From: Gammaproteobacteria bacterium
GTDB taxonomy: Bacteria > Pseudomonadota > Gammaproteobacteria > Pseudomonadales > Azotimanducaceae
Length of the DNA stretch: 41,672 nucleotides
Reading direction: 5' to 3'
Assembly: GCA_020832085.1 (NCBI GenBank)
Contig: JAFIFJ010000121.1
Coordinates: 1 to 41,672, forward strand
Shown here: piece after piece, positions 18,135-25,622 of the stretch
How the letters are laid out: every line of letters starts with the position of its first letter
Numbering within the stretch: position 1 is the stretch's first letter
Position numbers and translations under genes: made by a program
Notes under the pieces: model-generated
The model's input: only the letters and a program-made list of their open reading frames with translations
The model's database searches: none
Told to the model about the DNA's origin: nothing

Positions 18135-19115
18135 ATGCGTCGGTGGTTGTCCTGCCGGGTGCTCCCGGGATCCATCATCGCCCTGGCCCTGCTGTGGCCA
18201 ATGACCCTTCTGGCTGAGGATTTCGATCCCGGCTGGGCGCCGTTCGTGACCACGGTCAGCTCGCCGGCCGTCGACAAGACCATCCTTTATCGCGAGTTCG
18301 CGCTCTTCCATCCGCCCAAGGACGACGTGACCCTGCGCGTAAATGACGCGGTCGCCGGTGAGTACGAGCTGCGCATCGACGGCGCCCTGCAGGTCGAGGT
18401 GGCCCCGGGCGGATGGCACTGGCGCGCACCGGTCAAGGCCGGCCGGCATCACGTGGAGATCACCCACAGGGGCGGTGCGTCGGTCAACCTGCATCTGCTG
18501 GTGGAGGTTCCCCTGACGGCGGTCAAAGATGGCCGCATCAATGGCTACCGCATCGGCCACTACCCGGCAGCATCCCCGACCCGGCCTGCCATCCACCAGC
18601 CACCTTCCGGACTGATCGAGGTGACGGAGGACATGGTGGGCCTGCCCGTATCGCCCCATTTCACCCTGGGCCAGTTCCTCTGCAAGCAGCAGCCGGATCA
18701 CTGGCCCAAGTACCTGGTGCTGCAACCGGCGCTGGTGGAAAAGCTGGAGCTGCTGCTGGCTGAGTTCAATCAGCGTGGCATCCGCACAGACGGCCTGCAC
18801 GTCATGAGCGGCTACCGGACGCCCTGGTACAACCGCAGCATCGGTAACGTCCCTTTTTCACGCCATGTCTGGGGTGCCGCCGCCGACATCTTCGTCGACA
18901 CCGTAGGCGATGGCCGCATGGATGATCTGACGGGCAGTGGCCAGTCGGACGTCACCGAAGCCCGGATTCTGCAGGGGATTGTCGAGGAGACCTTCGCGGA
19001 CCCGCCGTCACCGAGGTTGGTAGGCGGCCTGGGCCTGTACGGGCCGCGCCCCCATCGGGGTCCGTTCATTCACGTGGACGTTCGCGGCGAAGAGGCCCGC
19101 TGGGAGTTTCCCTGA
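18135..19115 (+). CDS. Peptidase M15-family (D-Ala-D-Ala carboxypeptidase-like) protein
   Basis: A 326-residue exported protein starting at the ATG at 18135 (MRRWLSCRVLPGSIIALALLWPM, a signal peptide ending near LLAED). An unassigned N-terminal beta-rich region (about 25-150) precedes an M15A-like domain: FTLGQFLCKQ..., VMSGYRTPWYN, then SRHVWGAAADIF with candidate zinc ligands His244 and Asp251, and FIHVDVRG with His313 near the C-terminus. This set is typical of VanY/M15A zinc peptidases that trim stem peptides. It lies 14 bases after the L,D-transpeptidase gene, which suggests joint peptidoglycan editing. Whether it cleaves D-Ala-D-Ala or another bond is not known. Confidence 0.82.
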   Translation: MRRWLSCRVLPGSIIALALLWPMTLLAEDFDPGWAPFVTTVSSPAVDKTILYREFALFHPPKDDVTLRVNDAVAGEYELRIDGALQVEVAPGGWHWRAPVKAGRHHVEITHRGGASVNLHLLVEVPLTAVKDGRINGYRIGHYPAASPTRPAIHQPPSGLIEVTEDMVGLPVSPHFTLGQFLCKQQPDHWPKYLVLQPALVEKLELLLAEFNQRGIRTDGLHVMSGYRTPWYNRSIGNVPFSRHVWGAAADIFVDTVGDGRMDDLTGSGQSDVTEARILQGIVEETFADPPSPRLVGGLGLYGPRPHRGPFIHVDVRGEEARWEFP

Positions 19116-19118
19116 TCA

Positions 19119-19170
19119 CCCCAAGCGGGTCGCCCCAAGCGGGTCGCCCCCAGCGGGTCGCCCCGGCGGG
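19119..19170. repeat. 14-bp tandem repeat between convergent genes
   Basis: CCCCAAGCGGGTCG is present at 19119-19132 and 19133-19146, followed by a one-base variant (CCCCCAGCGGGTCG, 19147-19160) and a partial copy (CCCCGGCGGG). It fills the 57-base gap between the M15 peptidase gene and the DUF2058 gene. It may affect transcript ends; nothing else is evident. Confidence 0.85.
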
Positions 19171-19172
19171 GC

Positions 19173-19745
19173 TCACCACATCAGGTCGTCGGGGATGGGT
19201 TTGTCCGCATAGGGATCGTCCTCGGCGGCGTCTTCCTGGCGCATGGGGTGCAGCGACACCGCGGCGTTGGGGTCGATTTCCACAAGCCTCTCGTAGACCT
19301 CCCGCCGTACCACCTCGAAGCGCTCTCCCGTGCGCACCACGCCCATCTGCCCGGCACTCAAGCCGTCCAGCAGTTCCTGGGTCACGTAGATCCGCTTGAC
19401 CTTCTTGCCGTGGACGAAGTTGTAGGCGATCTCACCTTTGCCACGAGGTTCCCGTCGACGATCGATGATCTGGGCAACCTGGGCTTTCAGCGCACTGCGT
19501 TCCTCGTTCAGGCGCTTCTTGCGTGCCGCCTCCTTGTCCCGTTCGGCACGGGCCTTGAGCGCCGCTTGCGCACGAGCCCGTGCGCTGTCCTCCGTGGCGG
19601 CAGCGCCGGCTTCGGGCTTGCTCCGGCTCTTGCGGGCCTTCTTCGCCTGTTTCGCCCCCGCGCGCTGTTCCCGTCTGGCCTCGGACACTTTGCGTTCATC
19701 GACCAGCCCGAGCTTGAGCAACTGATCACGTACCGACTGACTCAT
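19173..19745 (-). CDS. DUF2058 family protein (YaiL-like)
   Basis: A 190-residue cytoplasmic protein of the DUF2058 family (E. coli YaiL), common in gammaproteobacteria. The N-terminus (MSQSVRDQLLKLGLVDERKV) matches the family opening. It is followed by a highly charged Lys/Arg/Ala-rich helical stretch (about 22-95, probably coiled) and the conserved C-terminal domain (IAYNFVHGKKVKRIYVTQELLDGL...). The family's molecular role is not well established. AGGGAG precedes the ATG. The ATG directly follows the stop codon of the methyltransferase gene (TGAATG), so the two are probably co-translated. Confidence 0.9.
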   Translation of the reverse strand: MSQSVRDQLLKLGLVDERKVSEARREQRAGAKQAKKARKSRSKPEAGAAATEDSARARAQAALKARAERDKEAARKKRLNEERSALKAQVAQIIDRRREPRGKGEIAYNFVHGKKVKRIYVTQELLDGLSAGQMGVVRTGERFEVVRREVYERLVEIDPNAAVSLHPMRQEDAAEDDPYADKPIPDDLMW

Positions 19746-20411
19746 TCAGTGGCTCCCTGCGGGGCGCACGTCCGCGCTGGCCATCACATCGTCCGCCGGT
19801 TCGCGAGCTGCGGTCAGCAGCGTCCAGTAACCAAAGAGATTGACGGGCAGAGCTTCGATCACGTCGAGATCATTGCGGGCAATGAACTCATCGAGGGCAA
19901 AATCCGGCCGAAACCCGAGCAGCTGAGACAACGGTGCCATGGCGCGCTCGAGCCCGCTGATCAGCAGATTCGCGTGACGGAAGTGATTGACGATGTAGAG
20001 ACGACCGCCAGGTTTGCAGACGCGCCGCATCTCGGCAATGACCCGCTCCGGTTCAGGCGCCACCGAAAGCACGTACATGGCCACCACGTGATCGAAGCTG
20101 GCATCCGGGAAGTCCATGGCGCTGGCATCCATCTCGTGCAGAGCCACGTCCGCAAGACCGAGTGCGTCGACCCGCGCCTGGGCGCCCTCGATCATCTCCG
20201 GCGAGAGATCGATTCCCGTGACCCGCACGCCTTGGGGATACTCGGGAAGCGAGAGACCCGTGCCGACACCCACTTCGAGCACGTGCTGGCCCGGCAGGAT
20301 CCCCATCTGGTCGATGGCGAGCTTGCGCCCCTGGTGAAAGACCTTACCGAAATAGCGATCGTAATGACGCGCGTAACGGCGATAGACGGCCCTCACGCCT
20401 TGGACATCCAT
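19746..20411 (-). CDS. PmtA-like SAM-dependent methyltransferase (phosphatidylethanolamine N-methyltransferase-like)
   Basis: A 221-residue class I methyltransferase. After MDVQGVRAVYRRYARHYDRYFG, motif I is VLEVGVGTGLSLPEYP (about 44-59), followed by GIDLSPEMI and, later, FDHVVAMYVLSVAPEPE. The overall pattern resembles bacterial PmtA enzymes, which methylate phosphatidylethanolamine stepwise to phosphatidylcholine at the membrane, but UbiE-like methyltransferases share much of it, so the substrate is provisional. The ATG at 20411 is fixed by GAGGAG five bases upstream; longer readings to 20522 are not supported. The DUF2058 gene follows directly. About 370 bases separate it from the XRE gene upstream. 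Confidence 0.72.
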   Translation of the reverse strand: MDVQGVRAVYRRYARHYDRYFGKVFHQGRKLAIDQMGILPGQHVLEVGVGTGLSLPEYPQGVRVTGIDLSPEMIEGAQARVDALGLADVALHEMDASAMDFPDASFDHVVAMYVLSVAPEPERVIAEMRRVCKPGGRLYIVNHFRHANLLISGLERAMAPLSQLLGFRPDFALDEFIARNDLDVIEALPVNLFGYWTLLTAAREPADDVMASADVRPAGSH

Positions 20412-20781
20412 ACCCGCTCCTCTGCACTGCATGATCCCGCCCCGCGTAACGGAGGCTAACCGACGAAACTGAAGGAGGCCACCAAATTGCGGCAATTGCC
20501 AGCCCGCTTCGTGAACGAGCACTCACCGGGAGGGCTCGCTGCCAAGCCCAATCAGGCCACCGGCACTGCTCCAGGGCCGCGCATCGCCTCATTGGAGAAC
20601 GGGCCGCGTTCGGGGCCGAACCCCTGCGACCTCGAAGGAAGCGAGTCCGCATTCGCCGTCTTGCCGTCACAGGCGCCGTCGCCGAGCACGGCGATGGGCA
20701 TCCGACAACGACGAAGGTGGACTCAGTCCTGCGGGTTCAGGGCGAAGGCCTTAACCCGCAGTTTCCAGCCCGGCTGCGTGA
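20412..20781. other. Intergenic region upstream of the pmtA-like gene
   Basis: No convincing gene is visible; the frames are Arg/Pro-rich. Two structures stand out. The first is a perfect inverted repeat AATTGC-G-GCAATT (20485-20497), which also includes the palindrome GGCAATTGCC (20491-20500), about 75 bases upstream of the methyltransferase start and a candidate operator. The second is a hairpin CTGCGGGTT (20729-20737) with AACCCGCAG (20753-20761), just beyond the XRE gene, which may end its transcript although no T-run follows. Confidence 0.5.
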
Positions 20782-21045
20782 TCAGCCCCGGCGCAACGAA
20801 GCCCCGCCTGCCTGACGTGGTCGCTTGAGTCGGATTTCCAGCACGTGCCCGCTGGCTTCCGCCAGGGACAGCAAGGTCTCCAATCGGGGCAGACGATCAC
20901 CGGATTCCAGCCGGCTGACAGCCGCCTGGGTCAATCCGGCGCGCGTTGCCAGTTCGCGCTGCGAAAGCCGGGCCCGGCGTCGCGCCCGGGATACTTCTTC
21001 GGCGATCAGCCCCTCGAGGCTGTCTCCTGCCAATGCATCACTCAT
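20782..21045 (-). CDS. Small XRE-family helix-turn-helix regulator
   Basis: An 87-residue DNA-binding protein. The HTH occupies about residues 27-52 (LSQRELATRAGLTQAAVSRLESGDR), of the Cro/C1 (XRE) type seen in single-domain repressors and antitoxins. No toxin-like partner is next to it. The ATG at 21045 has a good ribosome-binding site (AGGGAG). An alternative ATG at 21117 overlaps the stop of the LLM oxidoreductase gene as TAATG and would add 24 basic, helical residues; translational coupling makes it possible. Being downstream of the LLM gene, it may control that gene or the divergent F420 operon, but that is inference. Confidence 0.78.
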   Translation of the reverse strand: MSDALAGDSLEGLIAEEVSRARRRARLSQRELATRAGLTQAAVSRLESGDRLPRLETLLSLAEASGHVLEIRLKRPRQAGGASLRRG

Positions 21046-21116
21046 TTCTCTCCCTCTTCGTGATCGATGTCGTTCAGCTTGCCGAAACGCGAGTTCCAAC
21101 AACCTGCTGAGGGCCA

Positions 21117-22037
21117 TTACGCCCGTTGCTTGCACCAGGTAGCCAGGCACGTCTGCGTCCGTTCCCAGGCACCTGCCTCCACGTCCATGATGGACGCGTT
21201 GAAGTGGGTGACCCCCAGATCGGCAAACCGATCGAGGGCACCCATCAGCAGCGCCTCGTCTCCAAGCACTGCCAAATCTGCCGGACCCGCCACACCCTCA
21301 CGATCGAGCATGGCTCGATAGGATGGCAGCTGTCCGTAAACCGTGAGGGCCTGCGCGACCTTCTGTCGAGCCGCGTCGGCATCGCTGACCACCGCCACCG
21401 GCAGCGCCATGATCACTTGCGGCCTGGGCCTGGCCGCAGCTTCGGCCGCCCGCAGCAGACGCGGCAGGATGTGCTCCGTCAGCGTCCGCTCGCCCACCAT
21501 CCACAGGCTCGTCCCATCCGCCAGTTCGCCGGCCAGCTGCAGCATGGCGGGACCCAGGGCGGCCAGGACGACGGGGGGCGGCTCTGCCCCGGGCGTGACC
21601 AGCTGCACGCCGGTAACCTCATACTCAGGATTGGCCACCGCCACCCGCTCGCCGCGCAGCAGCGGCAGCAGCACTTCCAGATAGGCGCGCATGTGCGCCG
21701 CAGGTCGCGCATAGGACAGGCCGAGCATGTCCTCGATCAGCACCTTGTGGCTGAGACCGATACCGAGGGTGAAGCGATTGCCCGTCATGGCGGCGCTGGT
21801 GAGCGCCTGCTGGGCCAAGGCCGTGGGATGCCTCGGATAGGTCGGGGTCACCGCGGTTCCGACGCCGATACGGGGCACTTCGCGACCGATGAGACCGAGC
21901 ATGGCCACCGCGTCGAAGGAAAACGTGTGCGCCATCCAGAGATCGTCCAGACCGGCGCTCTCGAGGGACCTCGCACGCTCCACATAGGCCTCTACCGGCT
22001 GTGGCGCTTCCGCTCCCGACATCACGCCCAAGCGCAT
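21117..22037 (-). CDS. LLM-class (luciferase-like) F420-type oxidoreductase
   Basis: A 306-residue TIM-barrel flavin/F420 oxidoreductase of the bacterial luciferase-like superfamily, closest in style to 5,10-methylene-tetrahydromethanopterin reductase-like F420 enzymes. Family features are MRLGVMSGAEAPQPVEAYVERARSLESAGLDDLWMAHT, then PRIGVGTAVTPTYPRHPTALAQQA and RFTLGIGLSH. The start is set at the ATG at 22037 (MRLGV); five more residues (from 22052) are possible. Use of F420 rather than FMN is inferred from the divergent F420 operon. The substrate is unknown. It is transcribed away from the F420 operon across a 430-base gap. Confidence 0.85.
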   Translation of the reverse strand: MRLGVMSGAEAPQPVEAYVERARSLESAGLDDLWMAHTFSFDAVAMLGLIGREVPRIGVGTAVTPTYPRHPTALAQQALTSAAMTGNRFTLGIGLSHKVLIEDMLGLSYARPAAHMRAYLEVLLPLLRGERVAVANPEYEVTGVQLVTPGAEPPPVVLAALGPAMLQLAGELADGTSLWMVGERTLTEHILPRLLRAAEAAARPRPQVIMALPVAVVSDADAARQKVAQALTVYGQLPSYRAMLDREGVAGPADLAVLGDEALLMGALDRFADLGVTHFNASIMDVEAGAWERTQTCLATWCKQRA

Positions 22038-22467
22038 CGACTCTCTACCCATGACACCCAGTCAGATGTGGATTACGGCAGCGTGAAGCCCCCGGGTCAA
22101 GTTGAGTGCGGCCGAAGGAGCACTTCCAGCGACGTCTGTAGGGGCCCAACCGCAAGCCTTACCGATGCTTCCCGGCGGCTTCGACCCGCGCCGCCGCAAC
22201 CGATTGGCCGCGGAGCTTCATTTGGGGAATAATGCGCCGCGCTCCGATGACTGTGACCCGTCCGCTAGGGCCGTTCGGCCTGCGAGGCCGACATTCGAGG
22301 CGCCGCCGATGCGGGCCCGGCCGCGGCGATGGGCGAAGCGAGGCGCGGACGCAGCCAATCCTGTTCACGCTTGCCGCCGCATCCACACCCGCGTGGCCGC
22401 AGCCAGTCCGGATCGGGCCGGAACGAATTCACGGGCATTTCCAAAGTCCTCAATCAGGGAGCACTTC
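22038..22467. other. Divergent intergenic region between LLM gene and F420 operon
   Basis: This 430-base region must contain the promoters of both the minus-strand LLM gene and the plus-strand F420 operon. One sigma-70-like candidate is annotated for the plus strand. The stretch 22260-22400 is very GC-rich with several short inverted repeats (for example GGCCTGCGAGGCC, 22278-22290). GGGAG lies seven bases ahead of the reductase start. No gene is supported. Confidence 0.5.
22204..22233 (+). promoter_or_regulatory. Candidate promoter of the F420 operon
   Basis: TTGGCC (22204-22209) and AATAAT (22228-22233) are spaced by 18 bases and resemble -35 and -10 boxes (four and five of six matches). 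Transcription would begin near 22240, leaving a leader of about 230 bases. This is a weak call based only on motif similarity. Confidence 0.35.
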
Positions 22468-23133
22468 ATGGCGAACGAAACCATTGCCATTCTCGGCGGC
22501 ACCGGCGATCTCGGTACCGGCCTTGCCATTCGCTGGTCCCGGGCGGGCCATCGCATCATCATCGGTTCGCGAACGCTGGAGAAGGCCCAGGCCGCTGTGG
22601 CCGCCCTCGCCGAGATCAGTCCAGATACCCCGGCGGAAGCCATGGCCAATGCCGATGCCGCTGCGGCCGGCGACATCGTGGTCCTCACCGTTCCCTTCGC
22701 CCATCAGATCTCGACCCTGGAAACCGTCAAGCCTCATCTGGCAGGCAAGATTCTCATCGACGTGACCGTCCCGCTCATGCCGCCGAAGGTGGGCACGGTT
22801 CAGCTGCCGGCCGAGGGCTGCGCCGCCAAGCGCGCCCAGGACTTCCTCGGTGACGAGGTACACGTCGTATCAGCATTCCAGAACATCGCAGCCGATCTGC
22901 TGCAGGATCCCACTCTGGCCATCGAGTGCGATGTCCTGGTGGCCGGCAACAGCAAGGACGCGCGCCAGCGGGTGATCGACCTCGCAGCCGAGGCCGGCAT
23001 GAACGGCTGGCACGCCGGCCCCATCGCCAACTCCGCCGCCGCTGAAGCCCTCACCTCCATTCTCATCCAGATCAACCGGCAGGGTGTTCTCTCCCATTCC
23101 GGTATCAAGATCGTCGGTCAGGACGCCCACTGA
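22468..23133 (+). CDS. npdG: NADPH-dependent F420 reductase (F420H2:NADP oxidoreductase)
   Basis: A 221-residue Rossmann enzyme of the NpdG/Fno family that moves hydride between NADP(H) and coenzyme F420 and so supplies F420H2 in the cytoplasm. The N-terminus has the dinucleotide motif AILGGTGDLGTGLA (7-20), followed by GSRTLEKA, where the Ser-Arg pair suits NADP phosphate. Later motifs DIVVLTVPFAHQ and VVSAFQNIAADLLQD are typical. The ATG at 22468 follows GGGAG; a longer frame back to 22102 is not family-like. It is the first gene of the F420 operon, five bases from cofE. Confidence 0.92.
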   Translation: MANETIAILGGTGDLGTGLAIRWSRAGHRIIIGSRTLEKAQAAVAALAEISPDTPAEAMANADAAAAGDIVVLTVPFAHQISTLETVKPHLAGKILIDVTVPLMPPKVGTVQLPAEGCAAKRAQDFLGDEVHVVSAFQNIAADLLQDPTLAIECDVLVAGNSKDARQRVIDLAAEAGMNGWHAGPIANSAAAEALTSILIQINRQGVLSHSGIKIVGQDAH

Positions 23134-23137
23134 CACC

Positions 23138-23914
23138 ATGCCCGGGCGCCTCGAGATTCTGGCACTGCCAGGCATCCCCCAGGTTCAAGCCGGGGATGAC
23201 CTGGCTGAACTTCTCGTCAACGCCATCAGAGCCGCCGGTCTCGAACTGCAGGCCGGCGACATCCTGGTACTGGCCCAGAAGATCGTCTCCAAGGCGGAAG
23301 GCCGAACGGTCCGCCTTGCGGAGGTGGAGGCTGGCGCAGAGGCACGGCAACTGGCTGCGGACACCGGCAAGGATCCGCGGCTGGTGCAGCTGATTCTCGA
23401 TCAGTCCAGGGACGTGGTCCGCTTGCGCAAGGGGACCCCGGGCGTGATCGTGGTCGAACACAAGCGGGGCTGGATTCACGCCAACGCCGGCATCGATCAG
23501 TCCAATGTGAACTCGGGAGATCCGGGTCAGTGGGCCCTCCTGCTGCCCGAGGATCCCGATGCCTCCGCCGCCGCCCTGCGTGAAGCCCTGCAGCAGCGCA
23601 CCGGGGTTCGGCCCGGCATCCTGATCAATGACAGCTTCGGCCGCGCTTGGCGCGTTGGAACCTGTGGCATTGCCATCGGCAGCGCGGGAATCACCACCGT
23701 CGAGGACCTGCGCGGACAGCCGGACATGTTCGGCCGGACGCTGGAGGTGACCGTGGTTGGCCGGGGCGATGAGCTCGCGGCCGCTGCCAGCCTCGTCATG
23801 GGCCAGGCCGGCGAAGGCACGCCGGCCGTACTGATTCGCGGGCTCGCCATGGAGGACAGTGCCGCCACGGCCGCCGACCTGATCCGGCCGCGGCAGGAAG
23901 ACCTGTTCCGATGA
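23138..23914 (+). CDS. cofE: Coenzyme F420-0:L-glutamate ligase
   Basis: A 258-residue GTP-dependent ligase that adds L-glutamate residues to F420-0. Characteristic segments are GDILVLAQKIVSKAEGR (about 40-56), the Asn-rich metal/GTP region NAGIDQSNVNSGDPGQWALLLPEDPDASA, and ILINDSFGRAWRVGTCGIAIG. It is a stand-alone CofE: the nitroreductase-like C-terminal domain of actinobacterial FbiB is absent. It begins five bases after npdG and overlaps cofD by four bases (ATGA, 23911-23914). Confidence 0.93.
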   Translation: MPGRLEILALPGIPQVQAGDDLAELLVNAIRAAGLELQAGDILVLAQKIVSKAEGRTVRLAEVEAGAEARQLAADTGKDPRLVQLILDQSRDVVRLRKGTPGVIVVEHKRGWIHANAGIDQSNVNSGDPGQWALLLPEDPDASAAALREALQQRTGVRPGILINDSFGRAWRVGTCGIAIGSAGITTVEDLRGQPDMFGRTLEVTVVGRGDELAAAASLVMGQAGEGTPAVLIRGLAMEDSAATAADLIRPRQEDLFR

Positions 23915-24882
23915 CCCGCCCCCTGCGCCGCATCCTCGCGCTCACCGGCGGTGTGGGCGGCGCCAAACTGGCCCTCGGTCTGGCCAATGTCCTCCAACCC
24001 GGGCAGGTCACCTTCCTGGTCAACACCGGCGACGACTTCGATCATCTCGGCCTGCGCATATGCCCGGACATCGACACCCTGCTCTATACGCTGTCCGATG
24101 AAGCCAACCCCGAAACCGGCTGGGGGCGTCGCAACGAAACCTGGCACTGCCTGGAGGCCCTCGACCAACTCGGTGGCGAGACCTGGTTCCGGCTCGGTGA
24201 CCGGGATCTGGCCACACACCTCACCCGGACCCTGGCGCTGGCCCGGGGCGAGTCCCTGACCGCGGTCACCGCTTCCCTGGCCAGCCATCTCGGCATTCCC
24301 CATCCGGTGCTGCCCATGACTGACCAGCCGGTGGCGACCATGATCGGAACCGCCCAGGGTGAGCTGGCTTTCCAGCAGTACTTCGTCCGCGACCGCTGCG
24401 CTCCTGCCGTCACCGGCTTCCGCTTCGCCGGCAGCGAACAGGCAGGCATCAATCCGCAGATCGAAGCCCTGCTGGCGGCGCCTGACCTCGACGGCATCGT
24501 CATCTGCCCTTCCAACCCCTTCGTCAGCGTCGACCCCATCCTGACGCTGCCCGGCATGCGGGCGGCCCTCGCGGCAGCCAGCGCCCCCGTCGTCGCGGTT
24601 TCGCCCATCATCCAGGGCGCCGCCGTCAAAGGGCCCACCGCAAAGATGATGGCGGAACTCGGTGTGCCCCAGGACGCCCTGGCCGTGGCCAGGCACTATG
24701 GCGACCTGCTCGACGGTTTCATCCTGGACAGCCACGATGCCAGCCTCGTGGAAGCCGTGCAGAGCTTGGGCATGGACGCTATCGCCACTCCGACGCTCAT
24801 GTTAACGTTGCAAGACAAAATGAATCTGGCGCTTGCCACCCTGGATTTCATCAGCCACATCGTCACCTCCAACGCTCCCTGA
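23911..24882 (+). CDS. cofD: 2-phospho-L-lactate (or related) transferase of F420 synthesis
   Basis: A 323-residue CofD/FbiA enzyme that transfers a phospho-organic-acid group from the guanosine-diphosphate-activated donor to FO, giving F420-0 or its dehydro or 3PG analogue. The N-terminal signature ALTGGVGGAKLALGLANVL (10-28) and the acidic motif NTGDDFDHLGLRICPDIDTLLY (38-59, with Asp41, Asp42) are clear, and CPSNPFVSVDPIL is present downstream. It overlaps cofE by four bases. 32 bases separate it from cofC. Confidence 0.94.
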   Translation: MTRPLRRILALTGGVGGAKLALGLANVLQPGQVTFLVNTGDDFDHLGLRICPDIDTLLYTLSDEANPETGWGRRNETWHCLEALDQLGGETWFRLGDRDLATHLTRTLALARGESLTAVTASLASHLGIPHPVLPMTDQPVATMIGTAQGELAFQQYFVRDRCAPAVTGFRFAGSEQAGINPQIEALLAAPDLDGIVICPSNPFVSVDPILTLPGMRAALAAASAPVVAVSPIIQGAAVKGPTAKMMAELGVPQDALAVARHYGDLLDGFILDSHDASLVEAVQSLGMDAIATPTLMLTLQDKMNLALATLDFISHIVTSNAP

Positions 24883-24914
24883 CAACACACCCGGCCGGGA
24901 GGCTTCGTTTCGTC

Positions 24915-25622
24915 GTGTGGGCCATCGTCCCCATCAAGCAGTTCCAGTTCGCCAAGGCGCGCCTGGCACCGGCTCTCGATCCCGGCCAGCGGCGTGACCT
25001 GATGCGGGCGATGGCCATGGACGTCCTCGAAAGCCTCGCTGCGACCCCCGGCATCGAGCGCATCCTGGTGGTGTCGCGGGAGCCTGAAGTCACCGCACTC
25101 GCTGCGGAGGTCGGCGCCAGCGTACTGCTCGAGGAGGAAGGCGGCGGGCTCAACGGCGCCGTTGCCCAGGGTGCGCAGCTGGCCTTGGAGGCGGGGGCTT
25201 GCGGGATTCTGGTCGTCCACGGCGATCTGCCCCTGGCCACTTCGGCCGCTTTCAGCGCCATCATCGCTGCCCACTGTGCAGCGCCCGCCGTGACGCTGGT
25301 GACCGATGCCGAAGGCCAGGGCAGCAACTGCCTCGCCTGCTCACCGCCTGACGCCATACCCTTTCTGTTCGGTCGCCAGAGCTGCCCGGCTCATGTGGCC
25401 GCGGCACGGGCGAAGGGCATCGATGCCGTGGTGATCCGATCACCCACACTGAGCCTCGATGTCGATTCCCCGGCCGATCTCGAAGCCCTGCTGGCCTGCG
25501 AACACGGTGGGCGGTCAGTAGCGTTTCTGCGCAGCTCCGGTATAGCATCGCGGCTGGCGTTGGAGAGCGTCACGACGCCTGCACCCGTGCAGGTGTCCAG
25601 ATCAATTGAGGGAAGTGCATGA
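24915..25622 (+). CDS. cofC: Phospholactate/phosphoglycerate guanylyltransferase of F420 synthesis
   Basis: A 235-residue nucleotidyltransferase that activates a phospho-acid with GTP for CofD. It begins MWAIVPIKQFQFAKARLAPAL with the family motif P-x-K-x(5)-K-x-R-L, and later has ILVVHGDLPL for metal and nucleotide binding. The start is GTG (24915), with GGGAGG 13 bases upstream. Known CofC proteins differ in substrate: 2-phospho-L-lactate, phosphoenolpyruvate or 3-phospho-D-glycerate. I cannot tell which from sequence by eye. The stop overlaps the fbiC start (ATGA, 25619-25622). The last about 35 residues (after about 200) look less conserved. Confidence 0.9.
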   Translation: MWAIVPIKQFQFAKARLAPALDPGQRRDLMRAMAMDVLESLAATPGIERILVVSREPEVTALAAEVGASVLLEEEGGGLNGAVAQGAQLALEAGACGILVVHGDLPLATSAAFSAIIAAHCAAPAVTLVTDAEGQGSNCLACSPPDAIPFLFGRQSCPAHVAAARAKGIDAVVIRSPTLSLDVDSPADLEALLACEHGGRSVAFLRSSGIASRLALESVTTPAPVQVSRSIEGSA

